Shown piece after piece: positions 35,773-48,965 of a stretch of DNA of 64,000 bases (its first letter is position 1; each line of letters begins with the position of its first letter). The stretch covers positions 17,197,001-17,261,000 of the forward strand of contig CM062205.1 of the NCBI GenBank assembly GCA_031216445.1. Direction: 5' to 3'. The notes under the pieces are model-generated. The model saw only the letters and a program-made list of their open reading frames with translations, was not told the DNA's origin and did not search any database. The translations under genes were made by a program, and so were the position numbers. This DNA is from Lateolabrax maculatus (lineage: Eukaryota > Chordata > Actinopteri > Acropomatiformes > Lateolabracidae).

Positions 35773-38700
35773 GTCTACTCCCTTTAACACACCCACACAC
35801 CCACACACACAGCCTTCGAGGCGACAGAACATTATAGCAGATATTTTTTCGCAGGTGATATTGCTTAATAGTTGAAGCCTACGTGCGCTTGTCAAATTAA
35901 CTTCAAAGCTAATACGCAGCACTCAATCTTTCCCCGTCGAGATTTGAGCACATCATCCTCCGGCTGAGTGCAGGAATTTGCAGTCTGAGAGGAGCAGCTC
36001 CTGTAGAGTACGTTTACGTGCGACACATTTTTCACCAACTTTCCCCATTCTGCCTTTTTTGTTATCTGCAACAAATGGGAAGAATACCCCACAAAAACAC
36101 TCAAAACTGCATTTATCCGGTGTCAAACGTGTTCGCTAATCGGTGAGATTTGTCCTGCGTGTAGATGATAAAAAAGCGAGGGTTTGGCAGGGAGAGGTGT
36201 GATGAAGCTATTGCCCGGACCACAGTGGGATTTGGACAGAACAAGGACAGTTTTGTCTTTTATCTCTCACTTTCCCTCTCTGTTTTTTCGGTCCCAATCA
36301 CTATAGCTGAGTTCTGTACTGCTGTAAGTGCAGGATGGAGTGTAGTAGCTCTCTAGCTGACTAAAAGCAAAGAAAGCAGGAAGAAAAAAGGAAGGGAAAC
36401 ACATCATGCTATCAGTTATTCTCTATTTCTCTCACATTTTTAGAGAGCTGTCTGACTTCTTAACCCTCCTCGTCTCACAATCTCTCTCCCATGCACATCT
36501 GTGTGTTTACACATGCTGTAAATAAGTGAGAATGAGACACTGATAAGGCTTTTACACTTTGCCAAGACTGCAATTATCAGAGGAAACACCGAACACTCAC
36601 CAGTTCTGGTTTGACACTAGACTAACAATAAGCAGAAGCAGCTTCAAACCAAAAATGACCAGTTTCTGCCCTCAAAAAAAAAGCCACATTGGTCGGATAC
36701 TGGTGCACAAGTGAGACAAAGTGAGTACACGTGTGAGCTTGCTGAGCGTTATCAAGAGGAAACACACAGGGCCTGGGTCTGTTATGGTCTCTCAGAGCCC
36801 AGGGAAAATAAGCCCTCTGCCTGTTTCCTGTGGGTCACAAATCACCACCTCTGCAACCTCCACCTTCTCTCTTTAACATCTCTTCCCTTTCTGTTTAAAT
36901 CTTTCCATTTCTGTCGCTTATCTTCTTTCAGGCCATCTCTTATTCTTGGCTCCCCCCGAAGGTTTGTCTCTTACTGGTTACAATGTGTTCTTCCTTCTAG
37001 GAGTTAGTTTTGTTAAAATCTTAAACCACGATTCTTGAGTTATGTCCTGGAGGGTTCACCGCAAATTGAGGAATGGTGAGGTTAAAATTGTTTTGCTGCA
37101 CCAGTTTAGTTTTAGTTAGTGTTGTTTAAAGGTTAGAAAACAGGAGAATGATTAATTAGGGTTATGTCTACAATTTCCCACGCCTGGGTTGCAATTTTAA
37201 GTTAAGGTTTCACGGAAAACAAGTGTGTTTTTGGAAACTTTCTTTATATGACAGGGAAGCAACAAGAGCCACAATATGAGCACAATAAATACTGGAGGTG
37301 GTTTGTGGCTGCAATACACAAGAGATACAAAGTTCTTTTTTCCTCAAGAGAGTGTGAAAAAGTTTAGAAGCCTGTTTTAAATATAAGGTTATGGCTCAGT
37401 ATGATTTACGCATGCATGCACACAAACATGGTGACGCCATCAGCATCCCACTGTGTAGAGCAGCCATGATTTATTAATAGTCCATGGATGTTTGTTGAAA
37501 CCAGATCCACTCAACAACACAGTTCGTTCCCACCTCTAAAAATGGACATGAACTCAAACAGTGTAAAAATAAAAAGGAAAAAATAATAATAATTACACCA
37601 CTGAAGTAAGGAGACCTGAAAAAGTGCAAGTTCAAATACACAGATAACAAAGAGCACCAGAACCACATTTCGCAAAATGGATAACTGAATAAAATTCACA
37701 AAGATAGAGGAAATAAGATTCAAGGTTAGTGGCAGGATGTCTGTGTGTTTCTTGGTTTATTAAATCACTGCTCGAGGCTGCGATCTGCAAACAATCCATC
37801 ACCTGTTATATTTCACTGGATTCCAATTTTGTGATGGGGTCTAGTTTTTGTAACGAGAACCGGTTCTGAATTGGCATAAATTCATAATATGAGACGATTT
37901 GTTACAAAACCTGCCTTTCATTTCCATTTCCACACAATATCACATGCTGAGTATTACCTGATAAAGTCATGAAGTTTTAACACCATAACTATACTCAATA
38001 CAATTTTGGGAGTTTCTATTGCAGTTGTATTTTTTCTTGAAATTATTTATGAATTCCTGAAAACAAAGTTTGGACCTACTGCACTTCTTTGTCGACATTG
38101 CTAAGAAAAAATGGAGACAAGCAAGGATGAGACTGATGCAGCTATAGAAGTTGTTGCAAGCTGACAAATAATAACTCTTAAATCTAAAATTTCTTTAATC
38201 AAGGTCAAGCAAAACGTTAACTTAACTCGTCCAAGCAACTGTGTCAACTGAAAATGATATTGGTGGGATGGATACGCCTCTCTCTACTGATTGGTTAAGA
38301 CCAAACAAAAGAAAATAACCTCTCCACCCAACAAGAAATCGGCTATTATGAACACAATGTCACACTGAATATATGAAGCGAAACAAAATAGAAATTCAGT
38401 CAGACTATCAGGCTACAGCGTGGCAGAAAAATGCAGCGTTTCTGAAGCTGTGTTTTTGATTTGCTAAAAATTATGTTGGTTGTTATTGGTAGTTTTTCTT
38501 TTCAAACCAAGATTTTATACACACCAGAGTCTCTCTGTGTGTGTGCATGTGTGTGTGGCTTATCTTCCAGGGAAAGCCCTGAAAGCCCTGGCCTGTGTGC
38601 TTCCACTCCCTTTGCTTGCAGAGGAATGGTCCCGTGGAATGTGCTGGCTGTAAACGCAGATGATATCCACCATGTCAGAGAGAAGAGAGCGAGTGTGTGC

Positions 38701-39708
38701 GGTGTGTGTTTGTGTGTATTTAGAGAAGGGAGAGTGAGGAGCGACATGTCAGGACTTGAATCTCAATAGACTTCCACTGAGTCCTTCCTGTTCCCTTTTT
38801 GCTGTAATACACGTCCTCATTTGGACATTCGCACACACACACACACCCACACACACACACCTTAAACAGTTGTCAGGTTGGAGAAGTATCGGCCTCATGC
38901 ATCAAACAATACACAACCAGACTTGGTTGTGACAGACAGGCTTCAGGCTACAGACAACCGGACCAGACAGAAAATGCCTCCCATCTTCATCTCAACCACT
39001 TAGTCTGCATCACCAAAACAACCGTGATCTCTCAAGACTAAACTTTATCCTCCTTCCTATTCCTGTTCCTCTCTCCTCCGCTAATCATCCGTCATGTCAT
39101 CCTGTGTGTCCTGGGCGTCTTCTGCCCAATAATGACGCACTTAGATGGACAGAAATAGACCCTCTGGTTCAGACAAGCTCTCGAGGCGTCTACTCTGCAT
39201 CCCCTGGCTCACTCTTCCTCCCTTACCTCTCCGTTTCTTTCTGTTAGTCGATCAATAACAGCCTCAGGACTCAGACAAGCCTGCCTTGGTAGTTTGGATT
39301 TTAAACACAGAAGATGTACAAGAGACAAAGGGAAAAAACAGAGAGTAAAAGAGGAAGGTAGAGTAAAAGGAGACAGTAGCGACAGTGTTGGAAAGAGGGG
39401 ACACAGAGGGGGCACGCTGGAGGGAAGCAGACGTCCAGGAGATTGTGGTTCAATATGAGGACACTTGTGGAAATACTTTGTTCTCTCTCAGCAAAGAGAA
39501 ATCAGATTGTGCCAAGAAGTTATGGTTTCTCCATATTTTCCATTGCAACTGTCCACATTTTCTATATATCATAACATTCTGACTCAGATTTGCAGACTTT
39601 TGGATGCCATTTGATATGCTGTGTGCTGATGTGGCCGACAAGTCTTGTCTGGGACAAGTAGGCCAAGTCTAGACTTCATAATGAAATCAAATACAGGAAT
39701 AACAACCA

Positions 39709-39965
39709 GGGCTGCAACTAATGATTAGTTTCATCAATAAAAAAAAATTGCGAAAATATGCTCACAGTTTCACAGAGCCAATTGGTGACATCTTCAAATT
39801 CTTTGTTTCGCCAAACCAAGTCCAAAACCCAAAGATATATACAAACAAGCAGCCGGAAGACGTCCCTTTGGGTTCAGAAAAACTAAAATGGGCATCTCTT
39901 TGATGCTATTTTGACATTTTATACATAAATGATTAATTTATGAAAATAATCATTAGTGGCCACCC
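39709..39965. mobile_element. Full-length copy of a ~260-bp TIR element (GGGCTGCAACTAAT family)
   Basis: Starts GGGCTGCAACTAATGATTAG and ends in the inverse, AATAATCATTAGTGGCCACCC. The interior contains CAAATTCTTTGTTTCGCCAAACCAA-type text shared with the other copies. Non-coding. Terminal inverted repeats suggest a non-autonomous DNA transposon. Confidence 0.6.
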
Positions 39966-40127
39966 TACAATCCAGTCATTCCAACAGTCAGTCAGCAGAT
40001 ACAGATTATAAAAAGCAACTGCCAACATACAAGGTGTGAAATGTTACAAATATAAATAATGTATGCACTGATGAAGACTTCTTCAGTCGTTCATTTTTCA
40101 TTTAAATGTAGGAATCCTGCCTAATGG

Positions 40128-40300
40128 ACTACTATTTTCATTCATCAATTAATCTGCAGATTATTGCTTTGATTAATTGATTGATAGGTCTATAAAATGC
40201 CAAAAAATACTTTTACAATCTCAATTCCCAAATTGACATCTTTAAAAGTCTTGTTTTGTTGAAGATATTCAACTCACTATCATATAAAAGTATGAAAAGC
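40128..40300 (+). mobile_element. Truncated copy of the ~260-bp TIR element
   Basis: Contains the family text ATTAATCTGCAGATTATTGC, GGTCTATAAAATGCCAAAAA and GACATCTTTAAAAGTCTTGT. It lies only about 160 bp right of the full-length copy at 39709-39965. The right terminus is unclear. Confidence 0.5.
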
Positions 40301-41212
40301 AGACATTTTCTCGCATTTGATTAGATGGAACAAGTGAATGTTTGAAAAGGAATCGTCTTGGGTATAAATTAAACAGCATCAAGCTAATTTTTTCTTAACT
40401 CTGGTTAAGAAGCCTTCTTATGTGTGCAGTATGATTTCTTCAGCCCCAAACCCAGGCAGACGATAAATGTGGGACGAACACTGATTCAGAGCCCCTGCAG
40501 TCACGATCAAAACATTCTGGCGAGCTCCTCTCTGCATGCAAGGTGTTCTTTACGAAAAATGCAAGTTGGCAATGTAAGTCAGAGTTGCTGTGCGACCGTA
40601 ACTAAAGGAGCGTGTGAAAACTTAGCTTATGCCATGAGTACAAAATCACGCATGGCTCGCTGCATTTCAGCACAAAAGCACTGCATCCTTTCCGTGATTA
40701 CCCGACAAAGAAAAGAAGCAAACAAGGGGAAGAATGCCTCAAATAGAAGTGTAGCCCACGGCTCAAATTGGACTTTACAGTACAAGAATGCAAAAACATA
40801 GAGGGCAGAGGGAGAGAGAGACAGGGGAGGGAATCCCCTGAGTGCAAAGCTATGTTCAGCAGGAATGTACTGCCGCCTGTTCTCTCATGTAACTTGACTG
40901 GCAACAGCCCAGAGAGCTGTCCAACACAGACAGAGAGGGAGGGAGAGATGTGTGGAAAAATAAGATGGATTTGGTGAGAGGAAGATGGGTGGAGAAGGGT
41001 TGCAAAAGTAATCGCAGATAATTTTTCATGTTTTCACAAGTTTTGTATCCCTGATCATATTGGGTGAAATGACGATATAAGATATACTGCCAGAGAGATA
41101 TTTTGCAATAGCGTTCATAACAAGATACATGTCCTGCTAACATGTCCTTTACTCCCAGTTACTTCATTTAATGGATTGAGGCAAAACATATATTCCTGTC
41201 TAATATTGTATC

Positions 41213-41260
41213 TAGGGTTACAACTAACGATTACTTTCATTATTGATTTTTGTGTGATAT
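41213..41260 (+). mobile_element. Terminal fragment of the ~260-bp TIR element
   Basis: AGGGTTACAACTAACGATTA followed by CTTTCATTATTGATT matches the left end of the family. Too short to say more. Confidence 0.35.
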
Positions 41261-42428
41261 TTTATCACATTTACATTTACTATATCATGATATTTATCCA
41301 TTTTGCTATATAAAATTGTATCCATATCACCCACTCCTAATATCTGAAATATGAAACATTTACTTCCTATATTTAATGCCCATCATGTGACAAAAAACAG
41401 CTGTTAAAGTTTGAAAAGTAGAGTTGATTGGCTAAACTATAGAAAAGAAAATTCATCCCCCCAAAAATCTCAGTTAATCTTTGTTTTTACACCAGATCAT
41501 GACAAATAACTGCAGACTCTTTGCTAAGTTTGCCTTTGGGTTGTAGCTGCGTCCCAAAGTAATAAAGTAGTAAGATTGTTAAATCCGTGAGTGTGAAAAA
41601 TTTGACTCTTAGCAGCTTTGCTGAGAAATGCTGCACTGAAACAAATAAAGTGAAAATGTATTCTAAGCTGCAAAATAAAAATCCAATAAAACAATCTGCT
41701 GTAGTTTCCTGAAGCTGAGACAAATAATCATGATTATAAGTGTGAACACAGCAGTAAGAAAAATACAGTAATCAGAGTCCTTTTACGGAATCATGTAGCC
41801 ATAAAGGAGAAGGAACGTGAGCCAGAAAGCAAGAGGGATGGAGGAAGAGCTTTAGGTTGTTCAAGGTAACACTAATCAACCTGATAGCCCTGTGCTGAAA
41901 GTGTGTGTGCATGTACAAATTCCCCTCCACCCAGCATCATATTCATATGCCTCCTGAAACTGAGGTCAAAGCAATCACTTTGCTAATACGCTGACATATG
42001 GACATGCTGCACTCGCATTACCCCACCCAATCCCACCACACAGACACAGACACCTGCACAGTATGACATAATCCTCGCTGTATGATGTCAGATTATTGAT
42101 ATGTCCCAATAGTTCACTTAACATGATGAAGAGAAATCACCAAGAGGGATGGAGTGAGGAAGGGGGAGAAAGAAGAGAAGGAGGAGGAGGAGGAGACATG
42201 ATGCAGAGTTTGGGGGCAATTAAAAGGCTGGGTAACGAGGCTAATGAGTAGACAGGTGGCCCCATTACAGAAGCAGCCGCACACACTCATTAACACACTC
42301 ATACACACAAAAACCTCCCCTCTGGCTGGGATTAGTGTGTGCGTGAGTGTGTGTGTGACCCCCCTGTTTCCCCGTTAATCAGTCGTCTCATACGAGACTG
42401 GAGGCAACAGGGTGTTTCTGTGTGTGTG

Positions 42429-43745
42429 CTTTGTGTTTGTGTGTGTGTGTGTGTGTGTGACTGGAGGCGAGAGTGTGAAATTGGAGTGATAAGGCAGTTA
42501 ACATTCAAACCTCCCCACCTGCCCTGTGCAACCCCACCAACACACACACTTCAACATTTGTTCCTTTCACTCTGCTGTTGCTTTTCCATTCTAGTGCTAC
42601 ATCTGTATATATGTGTGTGTAAAACAACTAGGCAATTGTTTGTATATACCCAGGATAATGAGATATCGTTCTAAACACTACTTCTTTCAAGGTAGTGTGT
42701 AGTGTTTGCCCAGGAAAGGGAAAAAACGGGCTGATGTGGCTGTAATTACACAGGCATAGATAGGCATGGTGATGCTTCACGTTTACCCAGAGAGCTCAGC
42801 AGCAGATGCACTCAGACGCAGCACAAACAAACACAAAACAGCAGAGTCACATGAGGATAACTCTCAGTCTCCGGGTATCCTTGAAAAGTTAAAAAGCAAG
42901 AAAAAGAGGGGGGAAAAAAAACCCCTAGGTAGGTTAGAAAATTCTCAGGCATCCAAGACACAAAGAAGCACAAAGAGTCCAGTTGGGAAAGAGCCAGAGA
43001 TGGTGAGAAAGAAGAAAGAAAGATTTGGAAGCGGTGAAGAGGTAAAGGTGAGGTGAAGAGACGGGGAAAAAAAGCAAGCGAGGAGAAAGAGGAGCAAGCA
43101 GTCAGAACAGCCCGGTGACATTTGGGGGATACGTCTGCATATCAATAGAGCTTGTATGGGTAGTGGTGGTTATTATCTTTTGTCAGAGAACAGAAAATGA
43201 AGGGAGGGGGAGAGAGACAGTCAGGAGGCCAGTCAGTCAGTCAGGCCTGGAGACAGGCCTGGGGCTGGATTTACACTCTCCGGTCGGGGAAACGCAACCT
43301 CACCCTGGGGAATAGGAAGGGGACAATTGGCTCTTTAAGAATGGAGGGAAAAGTGTGAAGGGAGAGGCGGGAGGGGTGCATATGAGTGATGTATGCATGT
43401 GTGCGTCTGGGTAAGGGGTCCTCCAAGCCCAATTAAGCCGGACTGCATGTCGGAGGGCTGTGCCAAACATGCCCCACCTGTTTAGAGAGGGCTAAGGGGC
43501 TAATGAGCACTGCCTGGAGGGGGAATAGCATGAGAGAGAAAGAGAAGAAAATGGGCAAGAAAATTCCATGGAATTAAAGAATAAGGATGACATTCCCCAG
43601 TTTTTGTCCCCCTGCCTCCTCTCTCATTATGCAGCCGCAACTCAAGACACAATGTCAGAAGGATTTCACAGCTAAAATTAGCCTTTGTTATCATACGCAA
43701 TCATACGGTACAGACTAGATACATGTGACAGGGCGGTCCCCACAC

Positions 43746-43792
<47 letters not shown>

Positions 43793-45354
43793 GCCTCCAA
43801 TCAGTCGAAAACAAGCAGCTAAGAAAAATCAAAACCAGGAACGGGTGGAGAGGCAGGAGAGCAGGAAGAAGGGGGCATAATGAAATAATAAGAGCCAAAT
43901 ATTGTGCAACAGGAGCAACAACAGTTTTCGAGACAGAACTCCTCTGTGTTGTGTGTGTGCGTGTAAGTGTGGGTGAAAGAAGCCCATTGTCTGGCAGTGT
44001 AACTCAAGCTCACAGCCCCGGCTTTGCCTCAAATGAGCTGCAAAGCTGTGGCATCCTTGCTTACTTTCTTCCTGCTTTCCTTCTGTCCTCATTTACTCCT
44101 TCCTCCACTACATTCAACCAGACTCCAGTTTTTTTCTGAAAGGAATAGTTTGACATTTTGGGAAAACACACACCTCTAAAACTCGTTATGTCTCATTCTA
44201 TACATCGCATTTCGAACTGTTCCTTTAATTATCATCTGACTAATGGCTGTGACACAAACTAACATTTACACTCACTCAGGTGACCAGAGCAATGAGGGGA
44301 ATTTAGTTTCTTATTTGATTATTTTCACACTACATCACACAATCACATATACGCCAGCACTCCACACACTCACTCACACACACAATCAACTGGCAGCTGC
44401 TAAACCCGAGATTAAGGCCAGTGTGACAGACGTGATTTCAGGCTACATCTGTGACAGAAAGAGAGAAAGAGAGCAGAACAAACAAATGTAGAGTAACATG
44501 CCTCTAACATACACTGAGCAGCAAATTGTTACTGTCTAATGGTGAGGAAAAAGAAAAGGAGGTGGGAAAAAAAAGGAGGAAGAAGAAAAGCAGTACAGCC
44601 ACGCACCATCTGTTGGGTGCATATTGACTGTGCATTCAGAGATTCAAAAGGCCGTTAATTCCACACAAAATACAACATAGAGGGTGGCAGAGAAGACCTA
44701 GAAATGCGGTTATCAAAGAACCTTTCTAAAAAAAAAAAAAACTAGAAAAACAATGAGAATATGTTTGACTTGGGATGGATGCAAAGTCCCTGCCCTTTCT
44801 GATGTTCCTGTCTTTGGCTGAAAAGAAGAAAGGGAATTAAAAACTGGATGCTGGCTTTGCATTTGATGCAAGCAGGCTTTTAGTAAAGGAACCGGCCTTT
44901 GGTCATAGCTAAAATTGAATTAGATCTCCATTGAGGCCGCAACAAACAGCTATGCTCAGCCAGCGCCCATGTTCTCCTCTACTCTCAGCTCTCACTTCCC
45001 CTTTTCTCTCATCTCGCTCTTCTTCTGTCCCTCTTAAACCATTACGAATGACACCCGAAAATAATTGAAAAGCCCGCTCAGTCCGCCACAGAACTTCAAA
45101 CCTGCTTTTCAAGAAAGGCATGGGAGAGAGAGCGATAGAAGAGAGACTGAAAAAGGAAAGTTTTTTGGGGGGTGCGCTGCTCATTGATATGACAATTTGA
45201 TTTTCTGGGCTATGGTGTGAAGCAGCTTAAGAGGGCATCCCTCTATTATAAGGCCTGTGACATCTAGCCTCTCCAGCTCTTCAGCCCCCACCATTTATTA
45301 TGTGTGTGTGATAATAAGCTGGTGCATGTGTGTCTCTAAGTACATGTGTTTTGC

Positions 45355-45389
<35 letters not shown>

Positions 45390-45597
45390 ATGGATGTGTG
45401 TGTCCATCCCCGGCAGACTCTCCCCTGAGTTTCCAATCCGGGATCACATGCGCGGGAATGTGAAGTCGGAGCAGCTGTCGGCCTGGCAACGCTCCTCGCC
45501 AACCAAGCGGGATAGAAACTTAGCAAGCATCAGCACCCCGACATTCAACACAGCAGAGGACAGGGTATATGCAGGGTGTGTGTGTGTGTGTGTGTGT
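42429..45597 (+). repeat. Cluster of (GT)n/(CA)n arrays: 42438-42459, 43741-43790, 45357-45388, 45574-45597
   Basis: Four dinucleotide arrays of 11 to 25 units scattered in hs6st1 intron 1. They explain the apparent Cys-Val and Thr-His open frames here. Confidence 0.9.
44138..44175 (+). repeat. Short repeat fragment
   Basis: GAAAGGAATAGTTTGACATT followed by TTGGGAAAAC resembles the outer end of the palindromic fish repeat seen at 3842-4130. Only the terminal part is present. Confidence 0.35.
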
Positions 45598-47015
45598 CAG
45601 CTTCAATAACCATTCATATTGTCAGTAACTATTAGGCAATAAGCTGAAGACCCCACCCAGAATGATTTAGTCAGAATTCAAAAACAGGATAAATCTAAAT
45701 GTCGGTATTTGGAGCATTTTAACATCAATAAATCAGCGCTAAATTAATTTCGAGCCTGGCAGCCTCTATCAGCATCTACAGTGCCTTTCACGATTTGTGC
45801 CACCTGGCTGGATTTGGCACGAAATCTGCTCGTTTGCCTTATAGAACTAAACTGGCATAAGGCTGCTGTTCCTCCAGCACAAACCGAGCCCAAGCTTTGG
45901 GACTTCCTCGCAATGGAAGACAAATTAAATGGAAAAACAACAAGTGAAAGGCTGATGGAAAAAAATATACATCACAGCTGACATGTTTATCCTATCCACT
46001 AAAATGAAAGTAAACAGAGGCCAGGGGTCAACGCCAGAGTGCTCTTTCCAGAGAGGCAAGAAATATTAAAATAAAGTCAATAAATATTCCCTTTAATGGT
46101 CATGTATAAGTCCTCAGAAATAAAAAGTTGTTTTCAAGAACAGGTAAATATAAGGGAATGGAAAAGGGTGTAGCATGTGTTTGTCTGAGGTAATGGAAGT
46201 CTTTCCATCTACAAAACTGGTTCAAAGTTACTGAAAAAAAAGGGAAACCAAAAGACTTTTTGGGATATTTAAGATTTATTATAAGGGTCCTATTTTCATT
46301 TCAAACAACACTGCATCTGGGAACTCCCTCAGTGGCAATATCACTGAAAAAAGAAATCAGATGGGGCAAGAAACAAAAGCAGTCACGTTTTAAACAAACT
46401 CCCAGGTTGCAAAATGTATTTAAAAAGTGTGCGCTCCAAAACCCGACACAGTACTGGTTTGAGCCGGGTGGGTGTGGGGTAGTCCCCTTGAATCGATGGC
46501 ACAGTCAACAATAGAGACTAATAAACACTCATTTCAACTGACTTGCCGTGGCTGAATCCAAATGGATAATGGTGTCTGATCACTTGTTTCTTGCCATGTC
46601 AGACTTTGTTGTAGCAATGTCGATGTGATCTCAGCAATTACTTTGATGAGTGCAGTGTTGTTGTAAGAGATAGAACTGATAGCCAAAGGCACACAAATTA
46701 TATACACAAGTTGTATTAAGCAAGAATTTTCTTTAAAGAGGTAAAGGCTGTATTGCACCATAGGGTTGGGCATTAAGTCCTAATAGTGAAGTTTTGGGCT
46801 TTGATGTGGATGATAATGAATGGAATGTCGACAGTAATAGTATCAGTCTGCGTGTGTGAATGTGTTGTAGCACATCCTACTCTCAACAAGGCTAACAAAA
46901 CAAGATTTTGTCTCCTAGGAAGACGCCAAATACTGTTTGGGTGGAGGCCGATATGTAATTAAATTCATGTGCCCATCCAGAAGAAACACGTCTGACGAGC
47001 ACATGTCCGCATGCA

Positions 47016-47025
47016 GACACACACA

Positions 47026-47109
<84 letters not shown>

Positions 47110-47417
47110 GCTAAAGGGGAGAATCAGGGTGAAGCCGAGAGAATCCCAAACAAATCCTTGGATCAGATGCTGCAGTGGGGGATGCAGGAGAGGGAACGCT
47201 GTGGCTGAGGATGGTTGATTGTGTCTAAGGGTCAGAGTCAGAGTCTATATGTTCGTGTGCTGGTCACTAGAGAGAGATGGAGTATATTATTGCTAAAGCT
47301 CACAAGAGACCATGTGCCAAGGGAACAATACACTATGCAAATTAAGCTCCTCCATATGGCGAGTCAACTGAGCGCTACGCACACACACGCACACTCTCAC
47401 ACACACACACTCTCACA

Positions 47418-47453
<36 letters not shown>
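47016..47453 (+). repeat. Long (AC)n at 47016-47107 and interrupted (CA)n/(CT)n at 47380-47453
   Basis: The first array, about 45 units, is one of the longest in the window and has one AAC interruption near its left end. The second mixes CACACA with CTCTCA units. Confidence 0.95.
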
Positions 47454-47455
<2 letters not shown>

Positions 47456-48380
47456 TACATTGAAGAGCTAAGCGCTTTCCCCTTATTCTCATGGTAAATC
47501 TGTAAAGCCGTGTAACAGCTATCACTGCTCAGTCTGCAACAAAGAAAAAAAAGGGAAAGTGACAAGAGGAAAACAGAATGAGAGGAGAGGACAGGAGATG
47601 GATAGGCAGGGGAAGAGGAAGACACTTAACAGAGGAAATAAGAGAAACCATCTAATACGGTCTTCTGCTCGTCCTGATTAGCATTCAGTAGGAACTGGAG
47701 GAAACAGTTAGCAGTCTGGCCCTTATCAGAGCGTGCCTGCATACCGCCCACACTGGGTCACCGTGCTGAAAGCTCAGTGTCTTTTTCCCATGTCTTCCCA
47801 CCGCCTATTATCTGTTAATCCACCCACACTGGTTCATCCCGGTGTAACAGGAAACATTATTAACTGCTGAAAAAAGATCGACCTCGGGACACGTGGGGAA
47901 AACTAATCGCTCAAAAGCCTGCAGGACAAGTCTGTTCATCTAGTGTGCGCCGCGTGGTCTCGCCTGACAGCGGGGCCGGTCTTCCTACACAATCCTTTGG
48001 ACAGTGACCCTGTGAGTTCACAACCTGTCCCCAGGAGAGTGATGGCGGGATAGAGGGATAAGAAAAAAAAACGAAGGATTGGAGTAAAATATAGACTTCT
48101 GTAGAGGTCAGACATGGTTCGGCGCTGAGAACATGTACCAAAGAGATGCTGCTGTAACAGAGGGATTTTAGCAACCCTGTACTTTATTTTGTAGCATTTA
48201 ACCTCCAGCGTACTCCCAGCAGCTGGCAGGAGCTTCGAACTCGCAAATAAATCCTTGTTAAAAGTAAATAAAACCATCTGTAAAGGTTGGAGGTAGCCAC
48301 CGCACCCCAACGGGGTTTTAAATTCCCCCTTAAACTTTCCCTCCCATTGATGGTCGTACAGCGGAGAATGTTCCACTGGA

Positions 48381-48381
<1 letters not shown>

Positions 48382-48452
<71 letters not shown>

Positions 48453-48930
48453 CCGACGGAAAGAAAAAGGTACGCAGTTGTGGAATGATGATCCTGTGAT
48501 TTCCCCTGGGGCCACATCTGCCCTCGTTGAGCAGTCAGATGGGCCTCTAAAAAGCCCCATCCGACATTCCTGGAGCATTCCGCCAGCATTCATCACCCGC
48601 TCCAAGACCCCTCCTCAAAAGCCCCACGCGCCCCTGCTGTGTGCACCTCTCCCCCTCCACTTCCACTAACAACCTCTGAAGCTAGATCCAGAAATGTCCA
48701 GAATGTCTGCTGTGAGACTTTCCAGAGCCAGAGCGCGATCCCTCCCGCCCTCCCTGCAGCACCGGGGTCATTGTTCATCCTCCTCTGTTCATTCCTCATC
48801 CTTCGCTCACTCTCTCTCTTTTCTCTTTTCTGTACCTCTGCAGGGATTTGCGGCTCTCTAATAGAGGCATCTACCATGTCCCACTAACTGCTGGAACAGC
48901 TGGAGCTCGGATGCGTGTGGAGTGCTGGCC

Positions 48931-48961
<31 letters not shown>
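48382..48961 (+). repeat. (GT)35 at 48382-48451 and (GT)14 at 48934-48961
   Basis: Perfect GT arrays. The first makes long spurious open frames on both strands (Cys-Val and His-Thr runs). Confidence 0.95.

Positions 48962-48965
<4 letters not shown>

Noticed and set aside
47936..48589. 217-codon open frame on the minus strand
   Set aside because: It depends on the (GT)35 array, which reads as a long His-Thr run. The flanks show no recognisable domain or splice logic.
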